Assembly (NCBI GenBank): GCA_021791755.1
Contig: JAJYWA010000013.1
Coordinates: forward strand, 1-35,688
DNA: 35,688 nt
From: Actinomycetes bacterium
GTDB taxonomy: Bacteria; Actinomycetota; Acidimicrobiia; Acidimicrobiales; JAJZXF01
Direction of reading: 5' to 3'
The translations under genes and the position numbers were made by a program. Shown here piece by piece: positions 9,207 through 16,862 of this stretch (position 1 is its first letter; each line of letters starts with the position of its first letter). The notes below the pieces were generated by a model. That model saw only the letters and a list, made by a program, of their open reading frames with translations. It did no database searches and had not been told where the DNA came from.

Positions 9207-10827
9207 CGTCGTCCGCAGGCTGTGCTCGCTCGGTGCGCCCGCCGGCCATGGCCCGCAGCCGGGACGCGGTCATTCGCCGCGCAGCTGGAACTGCGGCCAT
9301 CAGGGCGGCGGCCTTGTTCGCGCACTCTTGGTCCTCGGCCTCGGGATCGCTGTCGGCTACGATTCCCGCCCCTGCTTGTACGTGACCCTGGCCATCGGGT
9401 GAGATGAACATGGTCCTGATCGCGATGGCTGTGTCGAGGTTGCCGGAGAAGTCCAGGTACCCGACCACGCCCGCGTACGGTCCGCGCTTGGTCACCTCGA
9501 GATCGTCGATGATCTCCATCGCTCGGACCTTTGGGGCTCCTGACATCGTTCCGGCAGGCAGTGTAGCTCGCAGAACGTCTACAGGGCCCTTGCCGGGAGC
9601 GAGGACCCCATGCACCTGGGACGTAAGGTGCATGACATGGCTATAGCGTTCGACGGTCATGAGCTCATCGACCTCCTCGGTCCCGAAGGAGGAGACCCGA
9701 CCTAGATCGTTCCTGGCTAGGTCGACAAGCATGACGTGCTCGGAGCGTTCCTTAGGGTCCTCTGCGAGCTCGCCGGCGAACCGGGCGTCTTCGATCTCTG
9801 TGGAGCCGCGCCCCCGTGTGCCCGCGATCGGCCGCGAGATGACGATGCCGTCTCTCACTCGCACCATCGGCTCGGGCGACGAGCCCACAACAGTAACCTC
9901 GGGGTGGCGGATGAAGTACATGTATGGGCTCGGGTTCACCTGGCGCAGCACCCGGTACAGGTCGAACGGGTCCGCGTCGAGATCGACGTCGAAGCGCTGC
10001 GACACGACGACCTGGAAGGCGTCTCCGGCAAGGATGTGCTCTTTGGCTGCTTCGACCGCACGTAGGTAAGTGCCCTTCGGCACCGTGCGCCGTGGGGTAA
10101 CGGGAGCCTCTTGCGGGTCGGGCGTGTCTTGGGCGAAGTCCGTTGTCGGGGCAAGCAGCTCGGCCACCAGCCGGTCCAAGCCCTTGCAGGCGCTCTGGTA
10201 AGCGACAGCCAGCTCCGCCGGTCCCCAAGAGGGGTCTGGTACGACGTTCTTGATGAGCACGACTCGCTGGCGCCAGTGATCGAAGGCGGCCAGCTCGCCG
10301 ATCACCGATAGGAGCGCGTCGGGGAGGCCTTGGTCATCTGGCGGCGCTCCCGGGAGCCGTTCGATCTCGCGCACGACGTCATAGCCCAGATAGCCGACGA
10401 TGCCCGAGTGAAGTGGAGGGAGGCCAGGCAGGTTCTCGGATCGACATCGCGAGAGCAGGTGCTCGAGCGTGTCGAGGACGCCGCCTGCCGGGCGGAGCTC
10501 TCGGGAAAGCTCTCCGGTGATCTCTATGGATCCGTCGCGGGCCACCAGCGTAGCCAGAGGTGCGCGCCCTATGAAGGAGTACCTGCCCCAGCGTTCGGCG
10601 CTCTCTGCGGACTCGAAGAGGAAACCCGGATCGTCGCCGACCAGCCTCAGGAACGCCCCCACCGGGGTCACCGTGTCTGCGAGCACCTCCCGCCAGACGG
10701 GCACTACGGTGTGGTCTCTCGCCGATCGTACGAGCTCCTCCAATGTCGATCCAGCATATGAGCCGACTCGAGCCCGCTTCCCTTCCGGCGCTGTGCTGGA
10801 GGTACTTGCGCGGAGATCACCGTACAT
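9187..10827 (-). CDS. trpE: Anthranilate synthase component I
   Basis: TrpE makes anthranilate from chorismate with ammonia supplied by a TrpG partner. At 546 residues it has the N-terminal regulatory region with FLFESAESAERWGRYSFIG (the feedback-inhibition LLES-like element) and the chorismate-binding core with VVVSQRF, NPSPYMYFIR, SRPIAGTRGRG, HVMLVDLARNDLGRV and the late GAGIVADSDPE. It is separated from trpCFBA by ygfZ and a two-component system, and no trpG or trpD lies in the window. It follows hisI after 20 bases. The C-terminus has a short Arg-rich tail. Confidence 0.95.
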   Translation of the reverse strand: MYGDLRASTSSTAPEGKRARVGSYAGSTLEELVRSARDHTVVPVWREVLADTVTPVGAFLRLVGDDPGFLFESAESAERWGRYSFIGRAPLATLVARDGSIEITGELSRELRPAGGVLDTLEHLLSRCRSENLPGLPPLHSGIVGYLGYDVVREIERLPGAPPDDQGLPDALLSVIGELAAFDHWRQRVVLIKNVVPDPSWGPAELAVAYQSACKGLDRLVAELLAPTTDFAQDTPDPQEAPVTPRRTVPKGTYLRAVEAAKEHILAGDAFQVVVSQRFDVDLDADPFDLYRVLRQVNPSPYMYFIRHPEVTVVGSSPEPMVRVRDGIVISRPIAGTRGRGSTEIEDARFAGELAEDPKERSEHVMLVDLARNDLGRVSSFGTEEVDELMTVERYSHVMHLTSQVHGVLAPGKGPVDVLRATLPAGTMSGAPKVRAMEIIDDLEVTKRGPYAGVVGYLDFSGNLDTAIAIRTMFISPDGQGHVQAGAGIVADSDPEAEDQECANKAAALMAAVPAARRMTASRLRAMAGGRTERAQPADDDGHDAR

Positions 10828-10847
10828 GCCGATGGCCGTCCTGCAGG

Positions 10848-11330
10848 CTAGGCGAGCTCGGCGCCGGTCGCAGACGGCGGATGGTCGGTGGCGCCACGGG
10901 CACCACCGTGGTGGTCAGTGATGCCGACATCAACCGGCTTGAAGGTCCTGAAGAAGCAGGACCATTCCCCAGTGTGGCACGCTCCCCTGCCCTGCTGGTC
11001 GACGATGACCAGGATGCAGTCGCAGTCACAGTCGTAGCGGATCTCTCGAACGATCTGGCGGTCCCCTGACGTGTCTCCCTTGCGCCAGTACTCACCGCGG
11101 CTCCGACTCCAGAACCACGTGTGGCCGGTCTCGATCGTCTTGCGCAGCGCGGCCTCGTTCATCCAGGCGAGCATGAGGACGTCTCTTGTCTCGTGATCCT
11201 GGACTATCGCGGGCGCTAGACCATTGCCCGCGTACGACATGGCGGACAGCTGAGCTTCCAGCTCCTCGTGGAAGACCGGCAACGGCTCTGGGAATTCAGC
11301 CGCAGCCTGGGGTTCTGGGTGCTGGTTCAT
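10848..11330 (-). CDS. hisI: Phosphoribosyl-AMP cyclohydrolase
   Basis: HisI opens the adenine ring of phosphoribosyl-AMP in histidine synthesis. Of 160 residues, the core (about 38-130) has AWMNEAAL, TWFWSRSRGEYWRKGDTSG, the metal site D100-C-D-C-D104 with C101/C103, and the zinc ligands C118 and C125 (ACHTGEWSCF). There is no fused HisE domain. The N-terminal 35 and C-terminal 30 residues are not family sequence. The ATG overlaps the stop of the upstream GroES-like gene as ATGA (11327-11330). It is an isolated histidine gene among haem and tryptophan genes. Confidence 0.95.
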   Translation of the reverse strand: MNQHPEPQAAAEFPEPLPVFHEELEAQLSAMSYAGNGLAPAIVQDHETRDVLMLAWMNEAALRKTIETGHTWFWSRSRGEYWRKGDTSGDRQIVREIRYDCDCDCILVIVDQQGRGACHTGEWSCFFRTFKPVDVGITDHHGGARGATDHPPSATGAELA

Positions 11331-11680
11331 AGGTACAGGCCAGTGCCGTTGTCTATGCGATCGGACGCTACGGCGTGGATATCCCGTTCCCGCAGGATCA
11401 GGTAGTCGTCGCCCCTGACCTCAACCTCGTAGCGGTCCTCGGGATTGAACAGCACGTTGTCCCCAGGTTTGATATTGCGTACGTGAGGACCGACTGCGAC
11501 GACCTCGGCCCAGCTCAGGCGTTTGGAGACCTGGGCCGTAGCGGGGATGAGGATGCCCGCCCGTGAGCGCCTCTCGCCTTCGGACTGGGGTACCTGTACG
11601 AGGACGCGATCAGCCAGCATGGTGATCGACTGCTTCGAGGCTTCATTCTCCACATATGAACCGTAGCGCCTCGCGAGCAC
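11327..11680 (-). CDS. GroES-like (Cpn10-fold) protein, actinobacterial second type
   Basis: The 117-residue product contains MLADRVLVQVP, GILIPATA, AEVVAVGPHVR, IKPGDNVLFNPED and DDYLILRERDIHAV, all positions of the Cpn10 barrel. The C-terminus TGLYL matches, from memory, a paralogue common in actinobacteria and distinct from the groEL-linked groES. No groEL is nearby. The start is uncertain: ATG at 11680, a GTG at 11653 or the ATG at 11620 that begins the conserved part are all possible. It sits 15 bases after hemL and overlaps hisI. Whether it caps GroEL is unknown. Confidence 0.85.
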   Translation of the reverse strand: MLARRYGSYVENEASKQSITMLADRVLVQVPQSEGERRSRAGILIPATAQVSKRLSWAEVVAVGPHVRNIKPGDNVLFNPEDRYEVEVRGDDYLILRERDIHAVASDRIDNGTGLYL

Positions 11681-11695
11681 CGGTGGCGCCAGCGC

Positions 11696-13006
11696 TCAAG
11701 GGGGGCTATCTGCGAGCTCCGTGAACACGTCGCGAGCTGCGGTCACCGTCATCTCTATATCGTCATGGCTGTGGGCGAGGCTGGGAAAGGCAACCTCGAA
11801 CGGGCTGGGAGCGAGTGCGATCCCCCTGTGGAGCATCGCGTGGAAGAACCGGGCGTAAAGGTTGCCCTCGCCAGCTCGCCGGGCGCCGTCGAAGTCGCAG
11901 ATCGGCTGGTGGGAGAAGGCGATGCCGAGCAACGAGGAGCATGCGGGCACCTGCACGGCGATCCCGGCGTCGCGGGCTGCCGCGCGCAGGCCGTCTGCGA
12001 GCGCTCGTGTAGTACGGGACAGCTTGGCGTACGACTCTTGGTCCAGTCGGGAGAGCGCTGCAAGCCCAGCAGCCGTGGCGACTGGGTTCCCCGACAGCGT
12101 TCCCGCCTGGTACACGTCTCCGCTGGGCGCGATCATCTCCATGATCTGCCGCCTGCCCCCGAACGCGCCGATTGGAAGCCCTCCGCCGATGACTTTCCCG
12201 AAGCACCAGAGGTCTGGTTGCACGCCAATGAGCTCGGTGTATGATCCACGGCACATGCGAAAGCCGGTGATCACCTCGTCTGCTATGAGCAGGGCGCCCG
12301 CCTCGTCGCACGCTTCGCGCAGGCCTTCGATGAACCCCGGTTGGGGAAGCACCAGGCCCATGTTCGCAGCAACAGGTTCGACGATCACGCAGGCAACATC
12401 CTCGGAGAGGCTTGGCAGCTGGTTGTAGGGAACCACCAGAGTGTCCCCGACCGCGCCTGTCGTTACACCAGCCGAGCTCGAGAGGCCCAGCGTTGCCACG
12501 CCGCTGCCACCTGCTGCCAGCAGCGCGTCCGAGTGGCCGTGGTAACAGCCGGCAAACTTGATCACACCGCTACGGCCGGTGTACGCCCTCGCAAGGCGGA
12601 TGGCGCTCATCGCAGCCTCGGTCCCGCTGGACGTGAGCCGCACCATGTCGCACCCCCTGACGGCATCGCAGATCATCTCCGCTAGGAGCACTTCACGTTC
12701 GGTCGGCGCCCCGTAGCTCGTACCTGCGCTAGCAGCCCTGACCACGGCTTCAGTGACTGCTGGATCTCCGTGCCCGAGTATCACGGCGCCGTACGATTGC
12801 ACGTAGTCGATGTACTCGCGACCATCCGTGTCCCACACGCGTGACCCCGCCGCATGGTCCACGAAGTATGGCGTACCTCCTACGGACGAGAACGCCCGAA
12901 CTGGTGAGTTGACCCCGCCGGGCGTGACACGCCGGGCGCGCTCGAACAGAGACTCGCCCGTTATGCGGCCAAGAGCACCGTCGGCGTCTTGACGTCTGCT
13001 ATCCAT
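11696..13006 (-). CDS. hemL: Glutamate-1-semialdehyde 2,1-aminomutase
   Basis: HemL converts glutamate-1-semialdehyde to 5-aminolevulinate with PLP/PMP, the second step after HemA. The PLP lysine lies in CFGKVIGGGLPIGAFGG (K271 from this start), and the cofactor aspartate in LIADEVITGFR. The conserved TPGGVNSPVRAF starts near residue 28. I prefer the ATG at 13006 because a GGGGGG run lies 5 bases upstream; the frame also has an ATG at 13018. The length of 436 residues is normal. It lies 102 bases after hemB and just before the GroES-like gene. Confidence 0.96.
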   Translation of the reverse strand: MDSRRQDADGALGRITGESLFERARRVTPGGVNSPVRAFSSVGGTPYFVDHAAGSRVWDTDGREYIDYVQSYGAVILGHGDPAVTEAVVRAASAGTSYGAPTEREVLLAEMICDAVRGCDMVRLTSSGTEAAMSAIRLARAYTGRSGVIKFAGCYHGHSDALLAAGGSGVATLGLSSSAGVTTGAVGDTLVVPYNQLPSLSEDVACVIVEPVAANMGLVLPQPGFIEGLREACDEAGALLIADEVITGFRMCRGSYTELIGVQPDLWCFGKVIGGGLPIGAFGGRRQIMEMIAPSGDVYQAGTLSGNPVATAAGLAALSRLDQESYAKLSRTTRALADGLRAAARDAGIAVQVPACSSLLGIAFSHQPICDFDGARRAGEGNLYARFFHAMLHRGIALAPSPFEVAFPSLAHSHDDIEMTVTAARDVFTELADSPP

Positions 13007-13031
13007 TAGACCCCCCATGGGAAGCAGATCC

Positions 13032-13060
13032 GCCTGCGGTCCCCGCCTGCGGTCCCCGCC
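13032..13060. repeat. 13-bp tandem duplication upstream of hemL
   Basis: GCCTGCGGTCCCC is present twice (13032-13044, 13045-13057) plus GCC, in the 102-base gap between hemB and hemL. It lies close to the hemL ribosome-binding site. Confidence 0.85.
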
Positions 13061-13108
13061 TTTGCATGGTTCTCATGTGCCCCGCGCCAGCTGGAGCCCT
13101 GATCCCCG

Positions 13109-14116
13109 TCACGTCATTTCCATTGCAAGATCCTTGGCAAAGTAGGTGAGTATGGGGCTTGCTCCAGCGCGCTTGATAGCCGCCATGTGGTCGCGCATCA
13201 CGGCCGGTCCATCGATCCAGCCCAGTTGCGCACCTGCTTTGATCATCGCGTACTCGCCACTGACCTGGAACGCAGCAACCGGTATGTCTACCGCTGCGCG
13301 TACTTTCGCTATCACGTCTAGGCAAGGAAGCGCTGGCTTGACCATCACGATGTCCGCACCCTCTTCCACGTCGAGGGCCACCTCTGTGAGGGCTTCGCGC
13401 ACGTTGCGAAAGTCTTGCTGGTAGGCGCTGCGGTCTCCCGATCCCGATCCCGATCCGGCGCCGCCGGCTATGCGCACCTGGGCTGCATCTCTGAACGGCG
13501 CGTACATAGCGGAGGCGTACTTGGCCGAGTACGCGAGGATTGCCACATCGGCTGCAGCGTTCTCGTCGAGAGCGGATCGTACGGCGGCAACCTGGCCGTC
13601 CATCATCCCGCTCGGCGCCACGATATCGGCGCCTGCACGTGCCTGCGAAACAGCTATCTCGGCGTAGATCTCGAGAGTCGCATCGTTGTCGATTGCACCG
13701 TCGCTAGTGAGGACACCGCAGTGGCCATGATCTGTGTACTCGTCCAGGCACAGGTCCGCTATGAGCACCAGCGAGCTCCCGAGCTCTTGGCGAAGCTCGC
13801 CGAGGGCACGTTGTACGATGCCGTCGGGACTTCGCGCCCCTGAACCGCTGGCGTCCTTATGCTCAGGGATTCCGAAGACGATGACAGCAGGAACGCCGAG
13901 CGTTTGGAGCTCGGTCGCCTCGGCGACCAGAGACTTCATGGTGTGCTGGAGCACTCCAGGCATCGAGGGCACCGGAACCGGCTCGGTGATCCCATCCCGG
14001 ACGAACAGCGGCGCGACGAGGTCGTTGACCGACACAGCGGTCTCTGATACGAGGTTCCTCATGGCGGCGGAGCGTCGCAGGCGCCTTGGCCGTGTGGCGG
14101 GGAAGCTCATATGCAC
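13109..14116 (-). CDS. hemB: 5-aminolevulinate dehydratase (porphobilinogen synthase)
   Basis: HemB condenses two 5-aminolevulinates to porphobilinogen. The two active-site lysines are K199 (AYSAKYAS) and K260 (VMVKPALP). The metal loop reads DLCLDEYTDHGHCG, with cysteines at 123 and 133 and aspartate at 125. This keeps two of the three zinc cysteines and is, from memory, the usual actinobacterial form. A Gly-Ser repeat (GSGSGSG, about 221-227) is inserted where the family has a short loop before GDRSAYQ. It is encoded by a 6-bp tandem repeat. The gene starts 98 bases after the end of the cobA-hemD fusion, so it is probably in the same transcription unit. Confidence 0.96.
   Translation of the reverse strand: MHMSFPATRPRRLRRSAAMRNLVSETAVSVNDLVAPLFVRDGITEPVPVPSMPGVLQHTMKSLVAEATELQTLGVPAVIVFGIPEHKDASGSGARSPDGIVQRALGELRQELGSSLVLIADLCLDEYTDHGHCGVLTSDGAIDNDATLEIYAEIAVSQARAGADIVAPSGMMDGQVAAVRSALDENAAADVAILAYSAKYASAMYAPFRDAAQVRIAGGAGSGSGSGDRSAYQQDFRNVREALTEVALDVEEGADIVMVKPALPCLDVIAKVRAAVDIPVAAFQVSGEYAMIKAGAQLGWIDGPAVMRDHMAAIKRAGASPILTYFAKDLAMEMT
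13436..13456. repeat. 6-bp tandem repeat in hemB
   Basis: TCCCGA occurs three times in a row followed by TCC. It encodes the Gly-Ser repeat in the HemB loop near residue 221. Confidence 0.85.
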
Positions 14117-14214
14117 AGTCTACGGCTCGAATAGTGAGTGCCGTGATCGGAGACGCATTGCGGCAGCGAAGTCCCGTACCGCATGCGTGATCTTGATACA
14201 CGATCCAGCTTTTG

Positions 14215-15837
14215 TCATGCAGTTGTTTTGCCAGTGGATCGAGGTTGTCGATGCATTAACTCCTGTGCGTGCTCGATCAGCGCTGCAACTAGCCCGTCTG
14301 TGGTGTGGGCGCTGGCGACGACGTCGATCTCGACTCCTCGCGCTGTCGCAGCGTCGGCAGTGGTCTGGCCGATGCAGGCGACGACTGGCCGGGGATGTGT
14401 TGCCCGATCGGCTTGTAGCCAGGGACCCCGGGTTCCTCGGCGCCCCGATCCCTCAGCGTCGACGCCTGGTCTCAAAGGCCGCTCCGGCAGCCTTCCTGAG
14501 TCTCGAAGCTCCGCATATCTTTCCACCGCCGAAGGTGAGCAGAAGGTGATCGCATCGGCTCTGGCAAGCTCCGCCAGTTGGTTGCTGGCCGGCACTATGG
14601 GTTCAATTCTGTACGTCTCTACCTCGTCGACGATCCAACCAGAGGCGCGCAGCGCTTCGGGTAGGGTCCGTCGTGCTATAGAAGAACGCGGGAACAGCGC
14701 CCGGGTTGTGTCGCTGGGGGACGTGTCTTGGGCAAGTGCGGACGCAAGCTCCGCAGCGGTGTGGCCGGACGGTACGAGATCTGGCGCCAGGCTGTGCCTG
14801 AGCAACTCCTCTGTGGTTGCCGGGCCGACGGCGGCGATCTTCGTGCCGGCCAGCGATCGGGCATCTCTCAGCAGGGAAAGGAAGTGTGCAGCAGCGTTCG
14901 CCGAGGTGAACACGACCCAGTCGTAGGAGCTCACCGAGCGGGCGGCGTCGAGCAGCTCCTGGCTGGCGCTTGCCGGCGGCACCACGGACACGAGCGGAAC
15001 GAGTAGCGGCTCTGCTCCTGATGCGGCCAGCTTGGCTGCGAGGTCAGGAGCCTGAGTCGCATCCCTGGTCACCGCAACCGACCATCCGAACAGGGGCCGC
15101 TTCTCGACCCAAGCTATATCGAGCGCGGCGACATCCCCGATGACGATGGTTGCCGGAGCATCGAGGTCGGTCGAAGCGAGGCGCCCGAGCGTGGTCCTCA
15201 CGCACCGTTGCGCAGGCCAGGTGCCCCACTCGACCGCCATCACCGGTGTAGATGCATCACGGCCGGCGTCAATGAGCTTGCCTGCTATGGCGCCTCGGTT
15301 TGCAACGGCCATGAGCAGGACGATCGTGCCACCCAGTTTTGCTGCCGCGTCCCAGTCGATGCCACCTGCGTCGAGCTCGCCTGACCGTCCGGTCAGCACC
15401 GTGAAGGAGGTCGATACCCCCCGATGAGTCAAGGGAACGCCGGCGTAAGCTGGAACTGCAATGGCCGAGCTCACGCCGGGCACGATCTCGAAGTCTATCC
15501 CAGCTTCTTTGAGGGCCATCGCCTCCTCGCCACCGCGCCCGAGGACGAGCGGGTCGCCGCCTTTCAGACGGACGACGCGGAGGCCTGTACGAGCCTTGGA
15601 GATGAGGAGCGAGTTGATCTCGTTCTGGTCGAAGTGCGCTCCCGGCCTCTTGCCGACATCGACTGTTTCCACAGAGGCTGGTGCAATCGCGAGCAAGCGC
15701 GGATGCACCAGCCGATCGTGCACGACGACATCTGCCTGGGAGAGGACCTCCGCGCCTCTGAGCGTGATCAAACTTGGGTCACCTGGCCCAGCGCCGACCA
15801 GGTAGACCGATGGCTGCCGTCTGGCGCTGGACCTCAT
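14215..15837 (-). CDS. cobA-hemD: Uroporphyrinogen-III methyltransferase / uroporphyrinogen-III synthase fusion
   Basis: This 540-residue fusion has an N-terminal SUMT domain (about 8-245) with VYLVGAGPGDPSLITLRGAEVL, the VVRLKGGDPLVLGRGGEE motif and PVMAVEWGT. The C-terminal HemD domain (about 255-540) has DWVVFTSANAA, ITFCSPSAVE and ACIGQTTADAA. The synthase cyclises hydroxymethylbilane to uroporphyrinogen III; the methyltransferase leads to precorrin-2 for sirohaem or cobalamin. The ATG at 15837 overlaps the hemC stop as ATGA (15834-15837). Between the SPSAVERY and VACIGQTTA motifs lies an insert of about 30 low-complexity Arg/Gly/Pro residues that is not typical for HemD. Confidence 0.94.
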   Translation of the reverse strand: MRSSARRQPSVYLVGAGPGDPSLITLRGAEVLSQADVVVHDRLVHPRLLAIAPASVETVDVGKRPGAHFDQNEINSLLISKARTGLRVVRLKGGDPLVLGRGGEEAMALKEAGIDFEIVPGVSSAIAVPAYAGVPLTHRGVSTSFTVLTGRSGELDAGGIDWDAAAKLGGTIVLLMAVANRGAIAGKLIDAGRDASTPVMAVEWGTWPAQRCVRTTLGRLASTDLDAPATIVIGDVAALDIAWVEKRPLFGWSVAVTRDATQAPDLAAKLAASGAEPLLVPLVSVVPPASASQELLDAARSVSSYDWVVFTSANAAAHFLSLLRDARSLAGTKIAAVGPATTEELLRHSLAPDLVPSGHTAAELASALAQDTSPSDTTRALFPRSSIARRTLPEALRASGWIVDEVETYRIEPIVPASNQLAELARADAITFCSPSAVERYAELRDSGRLPERPLRPGVDAEGSGRRGTRGPWLQADRATHPRPVVACIGQTTADAATARGVEIDVVASAHTTDGLVAALIEHAQELMHRQPRSTGKTTA

Positions 15838-16862
15838 TGTTGCAATGGTCCGATGTCCGCGAGGATCGCATTGCCACCGTGCTCTTCGACCAGGGCATGC
15901 GCTACTTCGACGCCGAGTGCTCTTGCGACGGCGATGCACGCCGCCAGTGGGGAGGACTTAGGGAGCGTTGCCGACGCCTTGTGCCGTAGCACCCTCCGGC
16001 CATCCGCGCTCGCTATGAGGCATTCCAGAAAGAGCGAGTGGGCGAGAGGGTTTCCCAGGCGGTGCTCGGAGCCGCTTCCGGCCGGGCTGGTCGTGAGATC
16101 ACCGGCGTCCGTGTGGGAGATTCGCGCGTACGCAGCAACTGGAAGGTTGCACCCGCCTCCAACCTCGCGCAGGAAGGCCCTTTCGCTCTCGAGACAGAGC
16201 CGTGATCCGGGATGGTCAATTCTTTCCGCGAGACGGCGCATCGCGCCGTCCTCACTTCGGCACTCGACGGCAAGTGCGCCCTGTCCGGCTTGGGGCAGCA
16301 TGATTGCAGGCGCCAGGATCTCATTTGGGCGGACCGGCATGCCCAGCCGTTCCAAGGCCGCCGTGGCGAGCACCGTCGCGTCAAAGCGACGGGCCTTGCG
16401 TAGGCGCGTGCCGATGTTGCCTCGCAGTTCGGCGAAGGTGAGATCAGGCCGTAGCCAGGCCAGCTGAGCTCTCCTGCGAATAGATCCCGTAGCTATCAGC
16501 CCACCTGGTGGGATGTCGTCCAAGCGCGAGCCGATCAGGGCATCCCGAGGGTCCCTCCTTTTTGGCACGGCGGCTATGCAAAGATCCTCCGAGCCGAGCG
16601 AAGGCAGATCCTTCGCAGAGTGCACAGCGATGTCAGCTCTGTGATCCAGGACGGCTGCCTGAACCTCCTTTACGAAGACACCCTGGCCGCCAATGGCCGC
16701 AAGAGTCAGATCAGCCCTCGTGTCACCGGCGGTGTCGAAGGTCAACAGCTCGACCGCCAGCTCTGAGGATGCCGAACGCAGGAGATCTGCTACTTCACTG
16801 GCCTGCTGGAGGGCCAGCGGGGATCGCCGCGTGGCGATGCGTGCCACGCAGGGGCTACTCAT
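15834..16862 (-). CDS. hemC: Porphobilinogen deaminase (hydroxymethylbilane synthase)
   Basis: HemC polymerises four porphobilinogens. It is 342 residues from the ATG at 16862, which overlaps the hemA end by 8 bases. The N-terminal RIATRRSPLALQQA, VHSAKDLP, ATGSIRRRAQL and RGNIGTRLRK bind the substrate acids. The dipyrromethane cofactor cysteine is C238 in GGGCNLPVAAY. A stretch of about 20 residues (TTSPAGSGSEHRLGNPLAH, about 257-275) is inserted in the C-terminal domain before LECLIASADG. The frame is open to 16913, but conserved sequence begins only after the chosen ATG. Confidence 0.95.
   Translation of the reverse strand: MSSPCVARIATRRSPLALQQASEVADLLRSASSELAVELLTFDTAGDTRADLTLAAIGGQGVFVKEVQAAVLDHRADIAVHSAKDLPSLGSEDLCIAAVPKRRDPRDALIGSRLDDIPPGGLIATGSIRRRAQLAWLRPDLTFAELRGNIGTRLRKARRFDATVLATAALERLGMPVRPNEILAPAIMLPQAGQGALAVECRSEDGAMRRLAERIDHPGSRLCLESERAFLREVGGGCNLPVAAYARISHTDAGDLTTSPAGSGSEHRLGNPLAHSLFLECLIASADGRRVLRHKASATLPKSSPLAACIAVARALGVEVAHALVEEHGGNAILADIGPLQQ

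Noticed and set aside
15424-16467. 347-residue plus ORF antisense to cobA-hemD and hemC
   Set aside because: Both minus-strand genes have complete family motifs; the plus ORF has none.
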